A stretch of 64,000 nucleotides of DNA. Source: Iris pallida. Its lineage: Eukaryota; Streptophyta; Magnoliopsida; Asparagales; Iridaceae. The stretch spans positions 31,851,554 through 31,915,553 of the forward strand of contig JANAVB010015600.1 of assembly GCA_029216955.1 (NCBI GenBank), read 5' to 3'. The notes beneath the pieces were generated by a model, which made no database searches, was not told where the DNA came from, and saw only the letters and a list, made by a program, of their open reading frames with translations. Of this stretch, positions 10,324 through 22,612 are shown in pieces. How positions within the stretch are numbered: the stretch's first letter is position 1; every line of letters begins with the position of its first letter. The translations under genes and the position numbers were made by a program.

Positions 10324-11105
10324 TCAAGTGGTCTGCAAGGTTATTTTCTGACTTATATAGTCAAGAACCACAAATTTGCCTAATAGGCTTTTTAGTAACT
10401 TGAAGCGCAGCTGCAGGTGTCTATTCATCTTAGCATTCACAGAATTATGCTTTAGTAGTTCTATAATAGATTTATTATCATAGTTTATAAAAATTGTAGG
10501 AACAGAATAAACATAAACATGTATATGCATAATAAGATTTCTAAGCCATTCGGCTTCTGTACAAGTAGTGTCCAAGGCTATCATTTCAGAGTCCATTATA
10601 CTTCTGGTTATGATAGTTTGTTTACATGATACTCAGGAGATCGCAGCTCCTACTAAGATAAAAACATATCCAGTAGTAGATTTCATATCATATGAATAAG
10701 TTATCCAATTTGCATCTGAGTAACCTTCTATGATATCAGGGTGTCTAGTATAATAAAGTTTAGAATCTAGAGTACCCTTGTGATATTTAAATACTCTATC
10801 CAATACAGTCCAATGTGACTTGTTTGGGTTACTAGTATATCTACTTAGTCTCTCAATGGCAAATTCAATGTCAGGTTTGGTCCTATTAGTTATGTACATA
10901 AGGGATCCTATCATTTGTGAATATCTACGTTGTTATATAGGAGATCCTTCATTCTTCTTTAGAACAACATTACTGTCATAGGGAGTAAGGGTAGTTTTTT
11001 TTTATTTAGCAAAATACTCAAACTTTCTTAGCATTTTCTCAATTGAATGTGCTAAGAATAGTGTGTAGCCCTCTTTGCATTTAGACGCATGCATTCCTAG
11101 GATCA
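10324..11105 (-). pseudogene. Copia pol fragment: end of reverse transcriptase and RNase H
   Basis: Minus-strand peptides MIGSLMYITNRTKPDIEFA, then GYSDANWITYSYDMKSTTGY and MDSEMIALDTTCTEAEWLR are the classic C-terminal RT/RNase H blocks of Ty1/copia pol, which degrades the RNA strand during cDNA synthesis. The usual text between the blocks is broken by stops and indels (about 10920 and 10600). The fragment is cut at 11105 (after CCTAGGATCA) by the R2 LTR. Copy B continues across the same point at about 57541-57556, which shows that the break is an insertion and not an end of the gene. Confidence 0.9.
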
Positions 11106-11723
11106 TGTAACGCCCCAGTCCGAAAATACATAGGATTAGGATACGTATACATGCTGGCTACGCATCGAGAGGACTCTAGCCCAGCTCGAATACGTATAAG
11201 CTGTCTGGTTGTTCTAGAATCAACTACATCTCAATCCACTAAATATCGGTTAACAATAACGAATCAAGTATAGTAAGGCTGATCAGACCATAATACACTG
11301 ATTCTCGAATAGATAAATGTATTAGAGCGGATCCCCAATAAAATATTTATCATAAACAAGCTAGAAGAAAATTTAAGCTTGTAAAAGACTAGGTTATAAT
11401 AACTTTGAGTGTGAAATATTGGACAAAATATAAATAAGAAAGATATGATAATAACAACTAAATATACGTGAAGTCTTGGAGAATGTGCCAAACTTTGATA
11501 ACTTCATCTGATACCTGGAGAGATCACCAGGTCCTCAGGGGACTAGCAAGACACATAATACACAAGCTTACTTTCATAGTTTAAACATGCAATGATAGAT
11601 AGAAAAGTGATACAAGAGCGTAAAGACCGAAGGGAGTACAGTAATAGAAATAAAACATAAAAGAAATGGCATGTCTCGAGAATCATGCTAATAAATGTGA
11701 CTACAGGTAAATCGAGGCAAACC

Positions 11724-11815
11724 GCAGCCCGGTGATTGCTAACGGCCCTATAGATTGCAGCCCGGTGGTTGCTATCAACCTATAGTGAGTCTCAATCGCA
11801 GCCTGGTGGTTGCTA
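11724..11815. repeat. Three spaced copies of GCAGCCCGGTGGTTGCTA
   Basis: Copies start at 11724, 11757 and 11798 with one or two changes each. The same triplet is present in the second R2 LTR at about 41354-41450. Spacing of 33-41 bases is kept, so the motif may be functional or simply an old tandem duplication. Confidence 0.8.
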
Positions 11816-13629
11816 ATTATTGAGAGTGGTCAGATATAGTCACGTCTATAACAAGGACCTCGCCTAAATTATGAGTCAATCAATTCAGGTCAAATATGTC
11901 AAGTCTAAGTCAAGTCCAGGCCAAACAAGTCAAGGGAACATGGCATAGGCTAAGTGGCACTCTCACTAGATATGAACAAGATAAGAAAAATGGACAAGCA
12001 ATATGAAAAGGAAAAAAAAGTAACTATCTATGTGCACGTAAAACTAGAAAATAACTATGATATAAAGTAGAAGAAATATGGAACCAAGTAAGACGTAAAA
12101 GAATAGAAAAGCATATAAATACTGCAAAGTTTGGCAAGGTGTACTTGCCTGGTGTAGCGCGTAGAACCAACAATCCAACAACTCAGTGAACCACAAAAAT
12201 CAAACTATTGCAACAGTCCACAGACGCTGAAATAGACATGGCCAACATATTCAAAATAGTCCAATTAGCTAGAATAGCCTACCCATAAGTCCAATTCTGA
12301 ACACAAGAGAAAAAGGGTAATTTTGGGTTAAAAATGTGTTCGCCGTTGGACCCGCTTTACACCAAAAAAATGTGCCAACACTGAAGGTCTTTAAAGTCAT
12401 CAAACTATATGTCTACGAGTCCGGTTTGACGAGACGAACCCAACCGTATGTTTAAAGTTGAATTCTGATGGGACGTGCACAAATTAGCCCGTTTGATCGG
12501 GTCACGGGCCCGCCAAAATACCGTTCCGGTTGACCGTCTCAGAATCAGACCAAACTTGGTATACAGGACCAGAAAAATAATATGGTTTTGTTGGCATAAG
12601 TTTTTTCTCGAGATGACGAATGTGTACAAAGTAATTAGAAATTTTCGAAAAAGGTCGATACGGTGAATTTCGACGCATACGTATCGAATTTGTCGCGCAC
12701 ACACAACCAATTCGAGTTCCGTCAAGCCCACATGTGCAGGAAGTCCATACGCACCTTTCGATGTAAGTGGTTCATGACCAAGTTGCCCGAATTGTCGGGA
12801 CAGACTCCCTATCGTGAAATTTTTGTGTTTTGAAAACAGATTTTTGTGGATTTTCTGCTTGAATTAACTAAGGATTTAATACAAAAAAATAATTCTAAAA
12901 GAAAGGTTTTATTCTTGGTTATATGGCCTAGAACTCTGTTCAAGTCAATTTCCAAAATATCCTAAATCCTGACAGTTATTAGCCTTCTAATTCGGGTGTT
13001 TGGATGGCTAAGTTCTATTTTGATGTTTCAGAAAATTATATTTTTTTCCTAATATTCGAATTAGATTTAGACAAAATTTAAAATAAAATAACAAAAACTA
13101 TATGAAGGGTTTTGGAGATGGTTAGGTTGCCTACAGGTAGAATTTTTCGGTTCAAAAATCGTCGAGCGATGAAGGAGATAGGAGGCGAGGAAGGAGGGTA
13201 CCTGGGAGTGCTGCTGTGGATGTGTGAGCTGCTGTGAGTGCACGTGTTACCGACGCTGGGGCGGTGGTCAGCGGAGTCAGACGGCCATGGGCGGTCGCCA
13301 GTGGTCGAGAAAGGTATGCAGAGTGGTCGGGGAGCCTCTAAGTCAAAGGGATCGTGGGGAAGTCGGTTTGTTGTGGACTTCTTCCTCCCAAAACTAAGAT
13401 TGTTTTTGGTTTTAATAACCGATTTTTAACCTAGATACCTAATGATTTGATTTAAGATTTGGAGTTGGATTTGTTCCAATCGGTAGAGAATGTGATGTAT
13501 ATCTAATAGGATTTGTTTGGATCAAATTTGGCTAATATTTGATTGAGTTTGGGATCTCCAAACTTTGTGTTTAAATGGAAACATAGAGAGAAAAACACAC
13601 AGGAGGTGGTGCTCGGCTTTTTTGCGGAT

Positions 13630-13634
13630 GTGTT
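13630..13634. repeat. Target site duplication GTGTT (left copy)
   Basis: GTGTT directly precedes the LTR start TGTCACGATC. The same five bases follow the other LTR at 26492-26496 and again at 31824-31828. Five-base duplications are typical of retroviral-type integrase. Confidence 0.9.
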
Positions 13635-15553
13635 TGTCACGATCCGCTATCCAAATTGTTGGGTCGGGCCGAGTCATGTCCAGCCTACGCTTGAGATAAA
13701 GCGTAGTAAGCTGTTCTAAAGACAAATAAGATAAGACCAAAGTGTGCTAACCGTTCTATATGTAAAAATGAGTTAGAAATGTTCCAAACACAAAAGTCAT
13801 CTTGTATATAACTAAGTTCCAAGTACATGGCTAAAATGTAAAACTGGATACATGTCCAGTTACAAAATGCATAGTCTAATATACGACTACTCTCAAAAGT
13901 CCCAAGTAATAAACAAATTAGACGAGTTTCCCCGCAGGTATATCCTCGTAAAGTATAGCCTGGTCCTCGGCAGCAACTACATAATAGGAATCGCAAAGCA
14001 ACTCCTCCTCGAAAAATATACCTACAACGTTATCCTGTCAGGACGGAAGCAAGTACTGATTCTAGCAAACTAAATATACGAAACATGAAATAAACAAGAG
14101 TGTAATGAACATGAAATCATGTTATATCATACTATATCATGGCAAGGATACATATGTCATGGAAACAGATGTATATGTAATGTTTAAAACTGTAGCATGT
14201 ACGTGATCGTCAATAGGTGTACAATGTACAGGGGCACATAATGAAATGTACTTTCGTACAAGTATAAAGACGATAGATGTACATACGCACAAATACAGCT
14301 TTGAGATAAAGGCCTACGGTGTAGTAACATGTAAAATAAAACTTTGCTCGGTACGATAGAGGGGCATGATCACGTACTCAACTGTCAGTTTCCCCATAAT
14401 CCAGATTCTAAACATGTGAGAGATATAAAAACTGTCCTAAGCATGGTAGGGACTGAAAATAATGTAACATCTGAAGATTTAACTTGCTACCCCAAGGATC
14501 AGCATTTAACATGGTTGGATCACAGTTCATTGTTATAATAGTATATAAAGTTTGTAGAGGTACTTGTCTTTAACAAAGCAAGGTAGTGATAGAAATGCTA
14601 TAGATGTCTGGTGACTCGTCACTGTAGAAATAATACATAAACTTAGTTTTCATATTAAGTTAAGTACTAAGACACTAGTAGTGTGACTCGACTTCTGACT
14701 GGACACCTAGCCAAAAGACGACTTTAGCATATGAGACCAATGTGGGGTAAGAAAATACCAAAACATACTTTCTAGGGCCTTTACACTAGTGTAGGGTGAT
14801 GTCCAATACTACAATAACTCAAATCAACACAAATATTGTAAGTTGTAACTACTCAATAAATAAATTAGACTGTACAATGTGTTCCAACAATTTTTGAGAT
14901 AGACAAAAAGCTCAATTTTACATAAAATAAAGTACCATGATGATCCTTGTTAATTATAGAAATTTATAATAATTTTTCTGAAATTTATAAACCCTCATAG
15001 ATATTTATTAAAAATTAACAAACATATGTATCCTGAAAATGAGTTATGTTTTCCTATTTTATAAAATTCCAAAATTATTATTAAATGCTTAAAAATTATA
15101 TTAAATTAGCTAAATTAAAATAGTATTTAAATACAGTTTTTGCTAGATTTTTAAAGCAATTAAAATATATATAAAAATTCAAAAACAACAAGTAATAATT
15201 TCTGGAAATTAATTAATTAATTAATTAATATTTTGTTCACGTATTCGAAATTGAATCGAAGTACAGATACGGGACCCAAAGCCATAAATCAAGTCCAATA
15301 TGACTTGTACAGACTCTGAATGTATTAGACACATTTGGGTCGAAAAACCCATGCTAGGTTTGGACATCAATGGCCATGATTAATAAAATACAGTAATTTA
15401 AATATAAATATTAAAGTATTTAATAATACATTTTAAAGTGGTAATAATATACAAGTCATAGAATTAGATAATAAAATAACTTGTGAATTTATACATAATA
15501 ATATTTTACACAAAATTGAATTTGAAATATATTTATACATATATAACAAATAC

Positions 15554-15594
<41 letters not shown>

Positions 15595-15596
<2 letters not shown>

Positions 15597-15722
15597 CACA
15601 TCGAGTCGTGGTGTACTCCGGTGAGGGCCGAGTTCGAGCCCTCCCTCCCACGGAGGTGGTTGGGTGGCAGTGGCCACGGCCTCCGGGCCAAGGTCGGGTG
15701 GAGTCGTCCACCGGCTTTGGTT

Positions 15723-15724
<2 letters not shown>
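15595..15724 (+). mobile_element. GC-rich island between AT arrays, possible SINE fragment
   Basis: A 130-base, GC-rich block with sharp borders to AT arrays on both sides and absent from the sister LTR. It contains GAGTTCGAGCCCT, close to the pol III B box (GGTTCGANNCC). An A box is not convincing and there is no clear tail, so a SINE or tRNA-derived fragment is only a possibility. Confidence 0.35.
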
Positions 15725-15793
<69 letters not shown>

Positions 15794-15808
15794 TTATATA
15801 TATAATAT

Positions 15809-16447
<639 letters not shown>

Positions 16448-16866
16448 ATATATATAATAAAAAATATAATAAAACAAATAAAATAAAAACAAAACAAAAA
16501 GAAACGAATGGGGGGCTCAAACTCGGGTCACAGGACGGGGGAGGGGGGGGTTAACATGGCTCGGACTGGCCAGGGGGTCAGCTCGGGTTATCTGATAGGG
16601 ATAGGGTTTAGTTTGTTTTATAGTGAATTAGGTTAATGGGTTTTAAACCCGTTACTGTGCATTCAAACTCGAAATCCAATTCAATAACCCCGTGTCCTGA
16701 CAGTTAAGGACACGAGTTTTTGAACACGATACCGAGTCCTGTGTCCTAGGCTTTGTACGACTCATACGACACAAGTTTTTCGTGTCCGAGTCCACCATCA
16801 AAATCACCGACACGGGTCGACCCTCCTACGTGAAAACGAGACACAGTGACGAAGTAAAAAATGAAA

Positions 16867-16882
16867 GGACACGTACGTGTCC
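16867..16882. promoter_or_regulatory. Perfect 16-bp palindrome with ACGTGTC arms
   Basis: GGACACGTACGTGTCC equals its own reverse complement. Each half contains ACGTGTC, a known plant bZIP/ABRE-like core. It is conserved in the other LTR (25774-25789 and 31108-31123), and lies about 250 bases downstream of the LTR TATA box in element sense. Role is inference. Confidence 0.5.
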
Positions 16883-17126
16883 GGCGCGAGGAGGCTGTCA
16901 GGGTTGCTAGCGGTGGCCGTAGGCATCAGGGTCGGTGGCGAAGGGTGGCGCTGGCTTCTTCTCTTCGAGGCGAGCAAGATGGCGGTGGTTGGGGCGGTCG
17001 ACGTGGGCTGTAGGCATCGTGCTGGCAAGGGTGAACTCCGGCGAGGTTGGTCGGAGAAGAATGGGCTATGGCTGTGGTTAGGGCGGAGCTGTGGGCGGTC
17101 TAGGGTTAGGGTTTGGGGTCGGGGGA

Positions 17127-17133
17127 CTTTATA
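17127..17133 (-). promoter_or_regulatory. Chromovirus LTR TATA box
   Basis: TATAAAG on the minus strand, about 455 bases into the LTR in element sense, followed by CCCTAACCCTAA repeats. Position and composition fit a pol II core promoter. Confidence 0.45.
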
Positions 17134-17586
17134 GAATAGGAAGTCGGTCGAATTAGTGCTAGGGTTACGAGAAATTAGGGTTTAGGGTTAGGGTTTGGTC
17201 AGGGTTAGCCGGAGATGGCGACTACCAAGGTCGGTGGTCGGGGCAGCTAATTAGCAGAAACCCTCTACGAGATATGATAATTACAAACAAGCCCACCGCC
17301 TTAGAAAATACAAATTCCTAAATTACAAATAGGCCCCCACCGTTGCTCTGTGCAAATTTAATTTGCACAGACAAATTGAATATTACAAACACTGTTTATA
17401 ATAATTAAAATAATTGCAATTCGATATTAAAATAATTTAAATAATTACAAAATGATATTTTTTGCTTTAAAAATCATTTTAAAAATTCTAGAAAAATTCC
17501 TAATAATTATAATAATTCATTTTAAAGATATAAATGCTATTTAAAATTATAAAAAAAAATAATATTTTAAAACCTAGGGGCTTACA

Positions 17587-17601
17587 AATCTTTCCTCCTT
17601 G
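17587..17601 (-). other. Polypurine tract of the chromovirus
   Basis: The minus strand reads AAGGAGGAAAGATT immediately before the LTR start TGTAAGCCCC, preceded by GAGGACAAAATTTTTC. This GAGGAC-AAAATTTT-purine pattern is the usual plus-strand priming site of plant chromoviruses. Confidence 0.85.
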
Positions 17602-17703
17602 AAAAATTTTGTCCTCAAAATTTATAAGGATAAAAGACTCTACAAACATTTAATATAGCAAACAATGCAAACTAATGACTGAGGCTACTTTTAAGACTAA
17701 CTT

Positions 17704-18292
17704 CTAAGGTATCAAGCGGGAACGGGTAGTTCCCTCACGGCTGTTGGGTCGAACAAGTAAGGATACTTCTTCCCTCATGTCCGACTCCCTCTTCCAAGTA
17801 GATTCATCCGGAGAGTGACGGCTCCAAGCTACTCGTACTAAGGGTATAACTTTCTTCCTCAGCCTCTTCTTCCTCCTGTCTAATATCTCCACTGGCTGCT
17901 CAGTAACTGTAAGGCTCGGTCCGATCTCCAATTCTGAATGATCTAGCACATGGCTAGGGGTCTGGAACGTATCTCCTCAATTGAGACACATGAAAGACAT
18001 CGTGAACTCCTGCTAGGTTGGGTGGAAGCGCAACCCTGTAAGCTACCTCTCTGATCCTGCCAAGTATCTCGAACGACCCGATGTATCTGGGGATCAACTT
18101 GCCTCCTCGTCTGAACAGGATTGTCCCTCTAGTAGGTGATATCTTTACCAGCACCATATCTCCGTCGGCGAACTCCATCAGTCTGCGACTAGCATTGGCC
18201 CAGTATTTTTGCCTGTCCTGAGCGACTCTAAGCCTGTCTCTGATCATCCCGACCTTCTCTGCTGCATCCGTGATCATCTCTGGCCCAAGCAT
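17704..18292 (-). pseudogene. Integrase C-terminal region and chromodomain
   Basis: The first part (18292-17954) has VLVKISPTRGTILFRRGGKL and VHDVFHVSQLRRYVPDP, the GPY/F-type integrase C-terminus. The second part (17949-17704) has VEILDRRKKRLRKKVIPLVR, then VAWSRHSPDESTWKRESDMR, the chromodomain that targets chromoviruses to marked chromatin. The two lie in different frames across about 17950, so one small indel separates them. Presence of a chromodomain assigns the element to the chromovirus branch of Ty3/gypsy; Tekay is the likely clade. Confidence 0.9.
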
Positions 18293-18334
18293 AACTCTGT
18301 CCCCAACATCATCCTAAAAGAGCGGTGTACGGCA

Positions 18335-19091
18335 TCATCGTCCATATAGTGCCTCAAAAGGAGATATACCAATGCTGGCTTGGTAGCTGTTGTTGTATGA
18401 AAATTCTACCAAGTGCAGATGGCTCTCCCATGATCCGCCAAAGTCCAGCACACAAGTCCTCAGCATGTCCTCTAGCGTCTGTATCATCCTCTCAGACTGT
18501 CCATCTGTCTGTGGGTGGTACGCTGTACTGAACTTGAGCCGACTGTCCAACTCTTCCTGCAAGCTCCTCCAGTAGTGGGACGTGAATCTGCTATCCCGGT
18601 CCGATACGATGCTCACTGGTACTCCGTGCAAGTGAACTATCTGCTGCATGTATAGCTTCGCCAACTTCTCGGTAGAGAGCCCCACCTTGAAGGGTAATGA
18701 AGTGTGCACACTTCGTCAGCCTGTCAACGATGACCCAGATGGCATCCTTCCCTCCTTGGAAACAAGGAAGCCCTGAGATGAAGTCCATCGTAATGTGTTC
18801 CCATTTCCACTCAGGAATGGGTAACGGCTGCAATAGACCAGCTGGCCTTTGACGCTTCGCCTTGACCTGCTGGCAAACTAGGTATCTCGAAATAAAATGT
18901 GATATATCCTTCATCATTCCGTGCCACCAAAGATGTTTCTGCAAGTCACGGTACATCTTGTTGGCACCAGGATGAATAGAATATCGCGATCGGTGAGCCT
19001 TCTGCAAGACCGCCTCTATCAGCTCTCCCTTCGACACGTATAACCGGCTGCCATGCCTCAAGGATCCATCCTCTGCTATGGTGAAAGTCAT
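18335..19091 (-). pseudogene. Integrase: zinc-binding and catalytic core
   Basis: Integrase joins cDNA ends to target DNA. The N-terminal domain reads [18 protein letters not shown] to SRYLVCQQVK: the HH pair is present but the first Cys of CX2C is replaced by Tyr. The core gives MDFISGLP (first Asp), SDRDSRF (second Asp) and QSERMIQTLED (Glu), so the D,D,E triad is readable. A frame change near 18690 splits the core. It follows RNase H without a gap, as in all Ty3/gypsy pol. Confidence 0.9.
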
Positions 19092-19953
19092 CCAGCAATC
19101 CAGCTAAAGCCTGGGCTCGAAGTCTACGGAGGCTCTTATCTGTAGATTGTGCCTCCTTGATCTTCTCTATCAAACCTGACTGAATGTCTAGCGCCATCAT
19201 CTGTATCACTGATCCTGGCCGAGTACCGAGCTTCTCCAGATCTTCCTGTAAATTCTGATCTATTATCAGATACCATGCCATCGGATGCCTGCTCAACGCA
19301 TCCACCACCACATTGGCCTTCCCCGGGTGATACTGTAAATCGATGTCGAAGTCCTTCATCAACTCCAACCATCGTCTCTGCCTCATGTTCAGTTCTTTCT
19401 GCGTGAACACATACTTCATGCTCTTGTGGTCAGTAAAGATTTTTACTCGTTCTCTGTATAAGTAGTGTTTCCACAACTTGAGTGTAAAGATTACCGCAGT
19501 TAACTCTAGGTCGTGGGTAGGATAGTTCCGTTCATGAGTCCGTAATTGCCTAGATGCATAAGCAATCACTTTTCCATGCTGCTGTAGGACACATCCTAGC
19601 CCCTTTCCCGAAGCATCACTGTAAATGGTGAAACCTCCAGACCCTGAAGGTAATGTCAGAACTGGAGCGGTCGTCAGCCTCCTCTTCAGTTCCTCAAATG
19701 CTGCCTGGCAGTCCTCTGACCAGATGTACTCTGCATCCTTCTGCGTCAGTTTTGTCATGGGTTCAGCTATCCTAGCAAAGTCCTGGATGAACTTCCTACA
19801 ATAGCCTGCTAAACCCAAAAAGTTCCTGATCTCTGAAACTGACGTCGGAGCTTTCCATGTCTCAACGGCAGCAATCTTTCTGGGATCCACCGAGATCCCC
19901 TTCCAGTAACTACATGACCGAGAAACTCCATTCGGTCCAAAAAGAACTCGCAC
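19092..19953 (-). pseudogene. Reverse transcriptase thumb and RNase H
   Basis: The frame opens with [15 protein letters not shown] and [13 protein letters not shown] (end of RT), then [55 protein letters not shown] and VVVDALSR. Asp, Glu, Asp and Asp of the RNase H active site are all present. The frame is shifted by one base relative to the RT body at about 19900. Reading continues into the linker before integrase, where the frame is lost again around 19090. Confidence 0.92.
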
Positions 19954-20494
19954 TTCGACAATTTGGCATTCAACCTCTCCTGCCTCAGAATCCCCAAAAC
20001 TGTTCGCAAGTGCTCTGCGTGCTCCTCCGGCGTCTTCGAGTATATCATGATGTCGTCGATAAATACTACGATGAACTTATCTAGATACTGATGAAATGTC
20101 TTATTCATCAAGTTCATAAAGACAGCTGGCACATTTGTGAGACCAAATGGCATCACCAAAAACTCGTACTGCCCGTACTTCGTATTGAACGCCGTCTTCT
20201 AGATATCTGCAGCCCTGACTTTCACTGGTCGTAACCGGATATCAAATCTATCCTAGAAAATACCTTCGCCCCACTCAACTGTTCGAATAAATCATCTATC
20301 CTGGGCAGAGGATATTTGTTCTTAATGGTGATGGTATTCAATACCCGATAGTCAATACACAACTGGACTGTACCATCCTTTTTCGGAACAAATAGTACTG
20401 GCGCTCCCAATGGAGAAGCACTAGATCGAATGAAACCCTTTTTCAACAGGTCATCAATCTGCTCCTTCATCTTTACGGCCTCCTTGGGGTTCAC
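19809..20494 (-). pseudogene. Reverse transcriptase palm and fingers
   Basis: [20 protein letters not shown], then [20 protein letters not shown] and [20 protein letters not shown], then [12 protein letters not shown] (motif A), [12 protein letters not shown] and [10 protein letters not shown] (the YXDD box as FIDD). The catalytic aspartates are kept. A one-base frame change near 20235 and a TAG at about 20180 interrupt the middle, so the copy cannot make an active enzyme. Confidence 0.92.
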
Positions 20495-20539
20495 TCTATA
20501 GCAAGCCCGGGATACATGATGATGAACCCGGTACTAAAT

Positions 20540-21088
20540 CTATAGTGAACTCCACATCTCTGTCAGACGAAAGTCCTGAAGATTCTCTGGGAATACATCC
20601 ATAAACTCCCTAATGATAGGGTGTGGCGGTGCTATCTCCCCAACTGTCGCACAATAGTTCGGCTCTAGGCTGATCTCCGGCCCTATCCTCCTGACACTGA
20701 ATGGTACCGTGCCTGGGGGACTGAACAGAATACTACCCTCATGACAGTCTATAGCTGCGTGAGCATAGCTAAGCCAGTCCATCCCCAATATGATATCATA
20801 CCCGGGGAGTGGCATCACAAAGAATCGTCCCCTAAACTCTCTTCCAGCTATAGTTATAGAGCATCTATAGATAGCTCTAATGGGTACTGGTCCTCCTTCC
20901 GTCATTACTCTACTCATCTCCTCGGTAGGTGTAGCTACTAAGTGGTGTTTATGCATAAACTCTAATGACAGGAAGCTATATGATACACCAGAATCAAACA
21001 AGCATAGAGCTAGAAAAGTATGCAAATAAACATGACCTGTGATGATGTCAGCCAAATAATCTGGCTCCGAAACCTGCTCCGGCTCCAC
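20540..21088 (-). pseudogene. Aspartic protease
   Basis: The retroviral-type protease region (RVP_2) shows CLFDSGVSYSFLS with the catalytic Asp-Ser-Gly and the later YDIILGMDWL hallmark, followed by GREFRGRFFVMPLPG. It cleaves the polyprotein. The segment is open from its ATG at 21088 to 20540 and then loses frame before the RT. It is preceded by the zinc-knuckle part of gag with a TAG in between. Confidence 0.88.
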
Positions 21089-21101
21089 CTCAAGAGCCAG
21101 A

Positions 21102-21326
21102 CTATAAGCCTTCCTCTAGGGTCCCTTCTGCTACTGCAGATGTTGCCCAAACCTCTACTGCTGAGTCGGGAAGCGGCGGTCCTCTAGATGGTGGTCCGGC
21201 ACCTGGTACCCTCACGGCTGGACAGTCCCGAAGCTGATGGGTGGTAGACCCACAAGCTAAACACTGCCCTAACCTCTTCCTGCAGAAGACAAAGTCATGC
21301 CCTGGCCTCCTACAGAATGAACACAC
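21102..21326 (-). pseudogene. gag: gag nucleocapsid with two CCHC zinc knuckles
   Basis: Two adjacent CX2CX4HX4C motifs are readable: CSFCRRPGHDFVFC and CLACGSTTHQLRDC. These bind element RNA during packaging. The linker to the gag core upstream (21327-21488) contains TAG and TAA stops; a Pro-rich stretch is readable between them. Confidence 0.85.
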
Positions 21327-21488
21327 AGGTTCCCTCTGTTACCGAGGTCCCGGGGCTCTAGCTGGTGGGGTTGGGTGATGAGGTGTGGGAGGACGGTATG
21401 TCTGCTGGTGCGGCGCCGGTGCTCTTGGCTAGAAAGCCTGATACTTGGAAGGTCCTTCGAGGTGTACAGAAGCCAGCCTCTTACAAGA

Positions 21489-22366
21489 CTAAAGACGTTC
21501 CTCTATCCTCCGGGCTAACTCTAGGCTCTGGTAGTAGTTAGTCGTACCGTTTGCCACTATAAGAATACCAATGTCTGGAACTAGACCATGGCAAAACCTA
21601 TGTGTCATCTCCTCTGGATCTGCAACTAGACTAGGAGCGAAATGGCTCAAACGACTAAACTCTGCTGCATATTCGTCAACAGAACGGTTCTCCTGCTGGA
21701 TGTTCTGGAATCGCAGCCCTATGGCTACCCTAGCGGTGGTCGAAAAAAATTTCTTCTTGATCTGGGTCTTGAACTGATCCCAAGTGGCCTTTCCTCTCGC
21801 GAATAGCGGCTCATTCCAGAACCAAAATCCTGCCAAGTCTATCAGCAGAAATCCTGCTGTCCTCGACCTGGAGGTCACCTGGTAACCTAGTTCCAAGGAG
21901 TTTTCTCTCTACCGAGTCTAGCCAGTCATCTGCTACTATGATACCGTCGGTCCCCATGAACTCCTTGGGGTTCAGACCCATGAAGTCCTTGATTGTTCCT
22001 GCTCTCTATCGTGGTTCTACAGGTGGTAGGACCACGGTACGTTCCTCAGAACGCTCCATGCTCTGGCGGAGTAAGGTGGTCTGCTCCTGATGGGATCGTT
22101 AGGAACCCCTGGATCAGAGTGAGCAGTTGGTTTCCATCGAGAGTGACGGAAGCCTGGGCAGGTATAGTAATAGGTGGTGGTGTGAGTATCGGGTCCTGCT
22201 GGGACTGTGATGTAGAAGGTGGTGGAGGCATCTTAGTTGGTGGATTTGTGGAGTGGGGAAGTATGGTAGGTGGTGGTGGAGGTGCATCGGTCAACTGGTC
22301 AACCGACTGGATGGAAAGTATGCCATTTTCAGGTGTGGCATACTGGGATGAGCGGGTGAGCACCAT
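21489..22366 (-). pseudogene. gag: gag capsid region
   Basis: The start is MVLTRSSQYATPENGILSIQ at 22366, followed by a Pro-rich N-terminus. After a frame change near 22085, GTIKDFMGLNPKEFMG and VADDWLDSVERKL appear, and after another near 21897 comes AGFWFWNEPLFARGKATWDQ, FKTQIKKKFFSTTARV and VDEYAAEFSRLSHFAP. This is the Retrotrans_gag domain of chromoviruses. Two frame changes and a TAG make it non-functional as read. Confidence 0.88.
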
Positions 22367-22587
22367 CTAATAAATAAAAAAACTTATAAGGACTCTTTTA
22401 AGTAAATAAACATAAACAAGAAAATCTAATTGTAATAGCGAGTATATGATGTGATGCGTTTCCTATGTTGCAATCCTAGTAATCCTCTAGGTGTTCTAAG
22501 CGTCATTCCTAGTGTTGTCTAGTTACCTTAAGTTCCTAATTACAGGCATGCTTGGTACAATGACGTAACCAAATAATTTAGTCAAGA

Positions 22588-22603
22588 CCTGCATGGGCCA
22601 CCA
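22588..22603 (-). other. Primer-binding-site-like region of the chromovirus
   Basis: In element sense TGGTGGCCCATGCAGG lies about ten bases after the 5' LTR end. The same 16 bases occur at the equivalent place in R2 (40707-40722). A PBS should begin TGG and pair with a tRNA 3' end; the matching tRNA was not identified, so this is positional inference. Confidence 0.45.
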
Positions 22604-22612
22604 CTAAAAATA

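Larger units (their letters stand above)
11106..13634 (-). mobile_element. R2 LTR copy 1, segment 1 of 3
   Basis: Starts TGTAACGCCCCAGTCC and runs collinearly with 40730-43260 of the second R2 LTR. It stops at 13634, where the chromovirus is inserted, and resumes at 26497 (or 31829 in the other assembly copy). Total rebuilt length agrees with the 4031 bases of the second LTR. No coding sequence is visible. The orientation is inferred from the primer-site-like motif and polypurine tract at the internal region. Confidence 0.85.

Noticed and set aside
17101..17200. Telomere-like AGGGTTAGGGTTT stretches
   Set aside because: Short, degenerate and inside the LTR near its TATA box; also at 26010 and 31340 in the sister copies. 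They fit telo-box promoter motifs, not a telomere.
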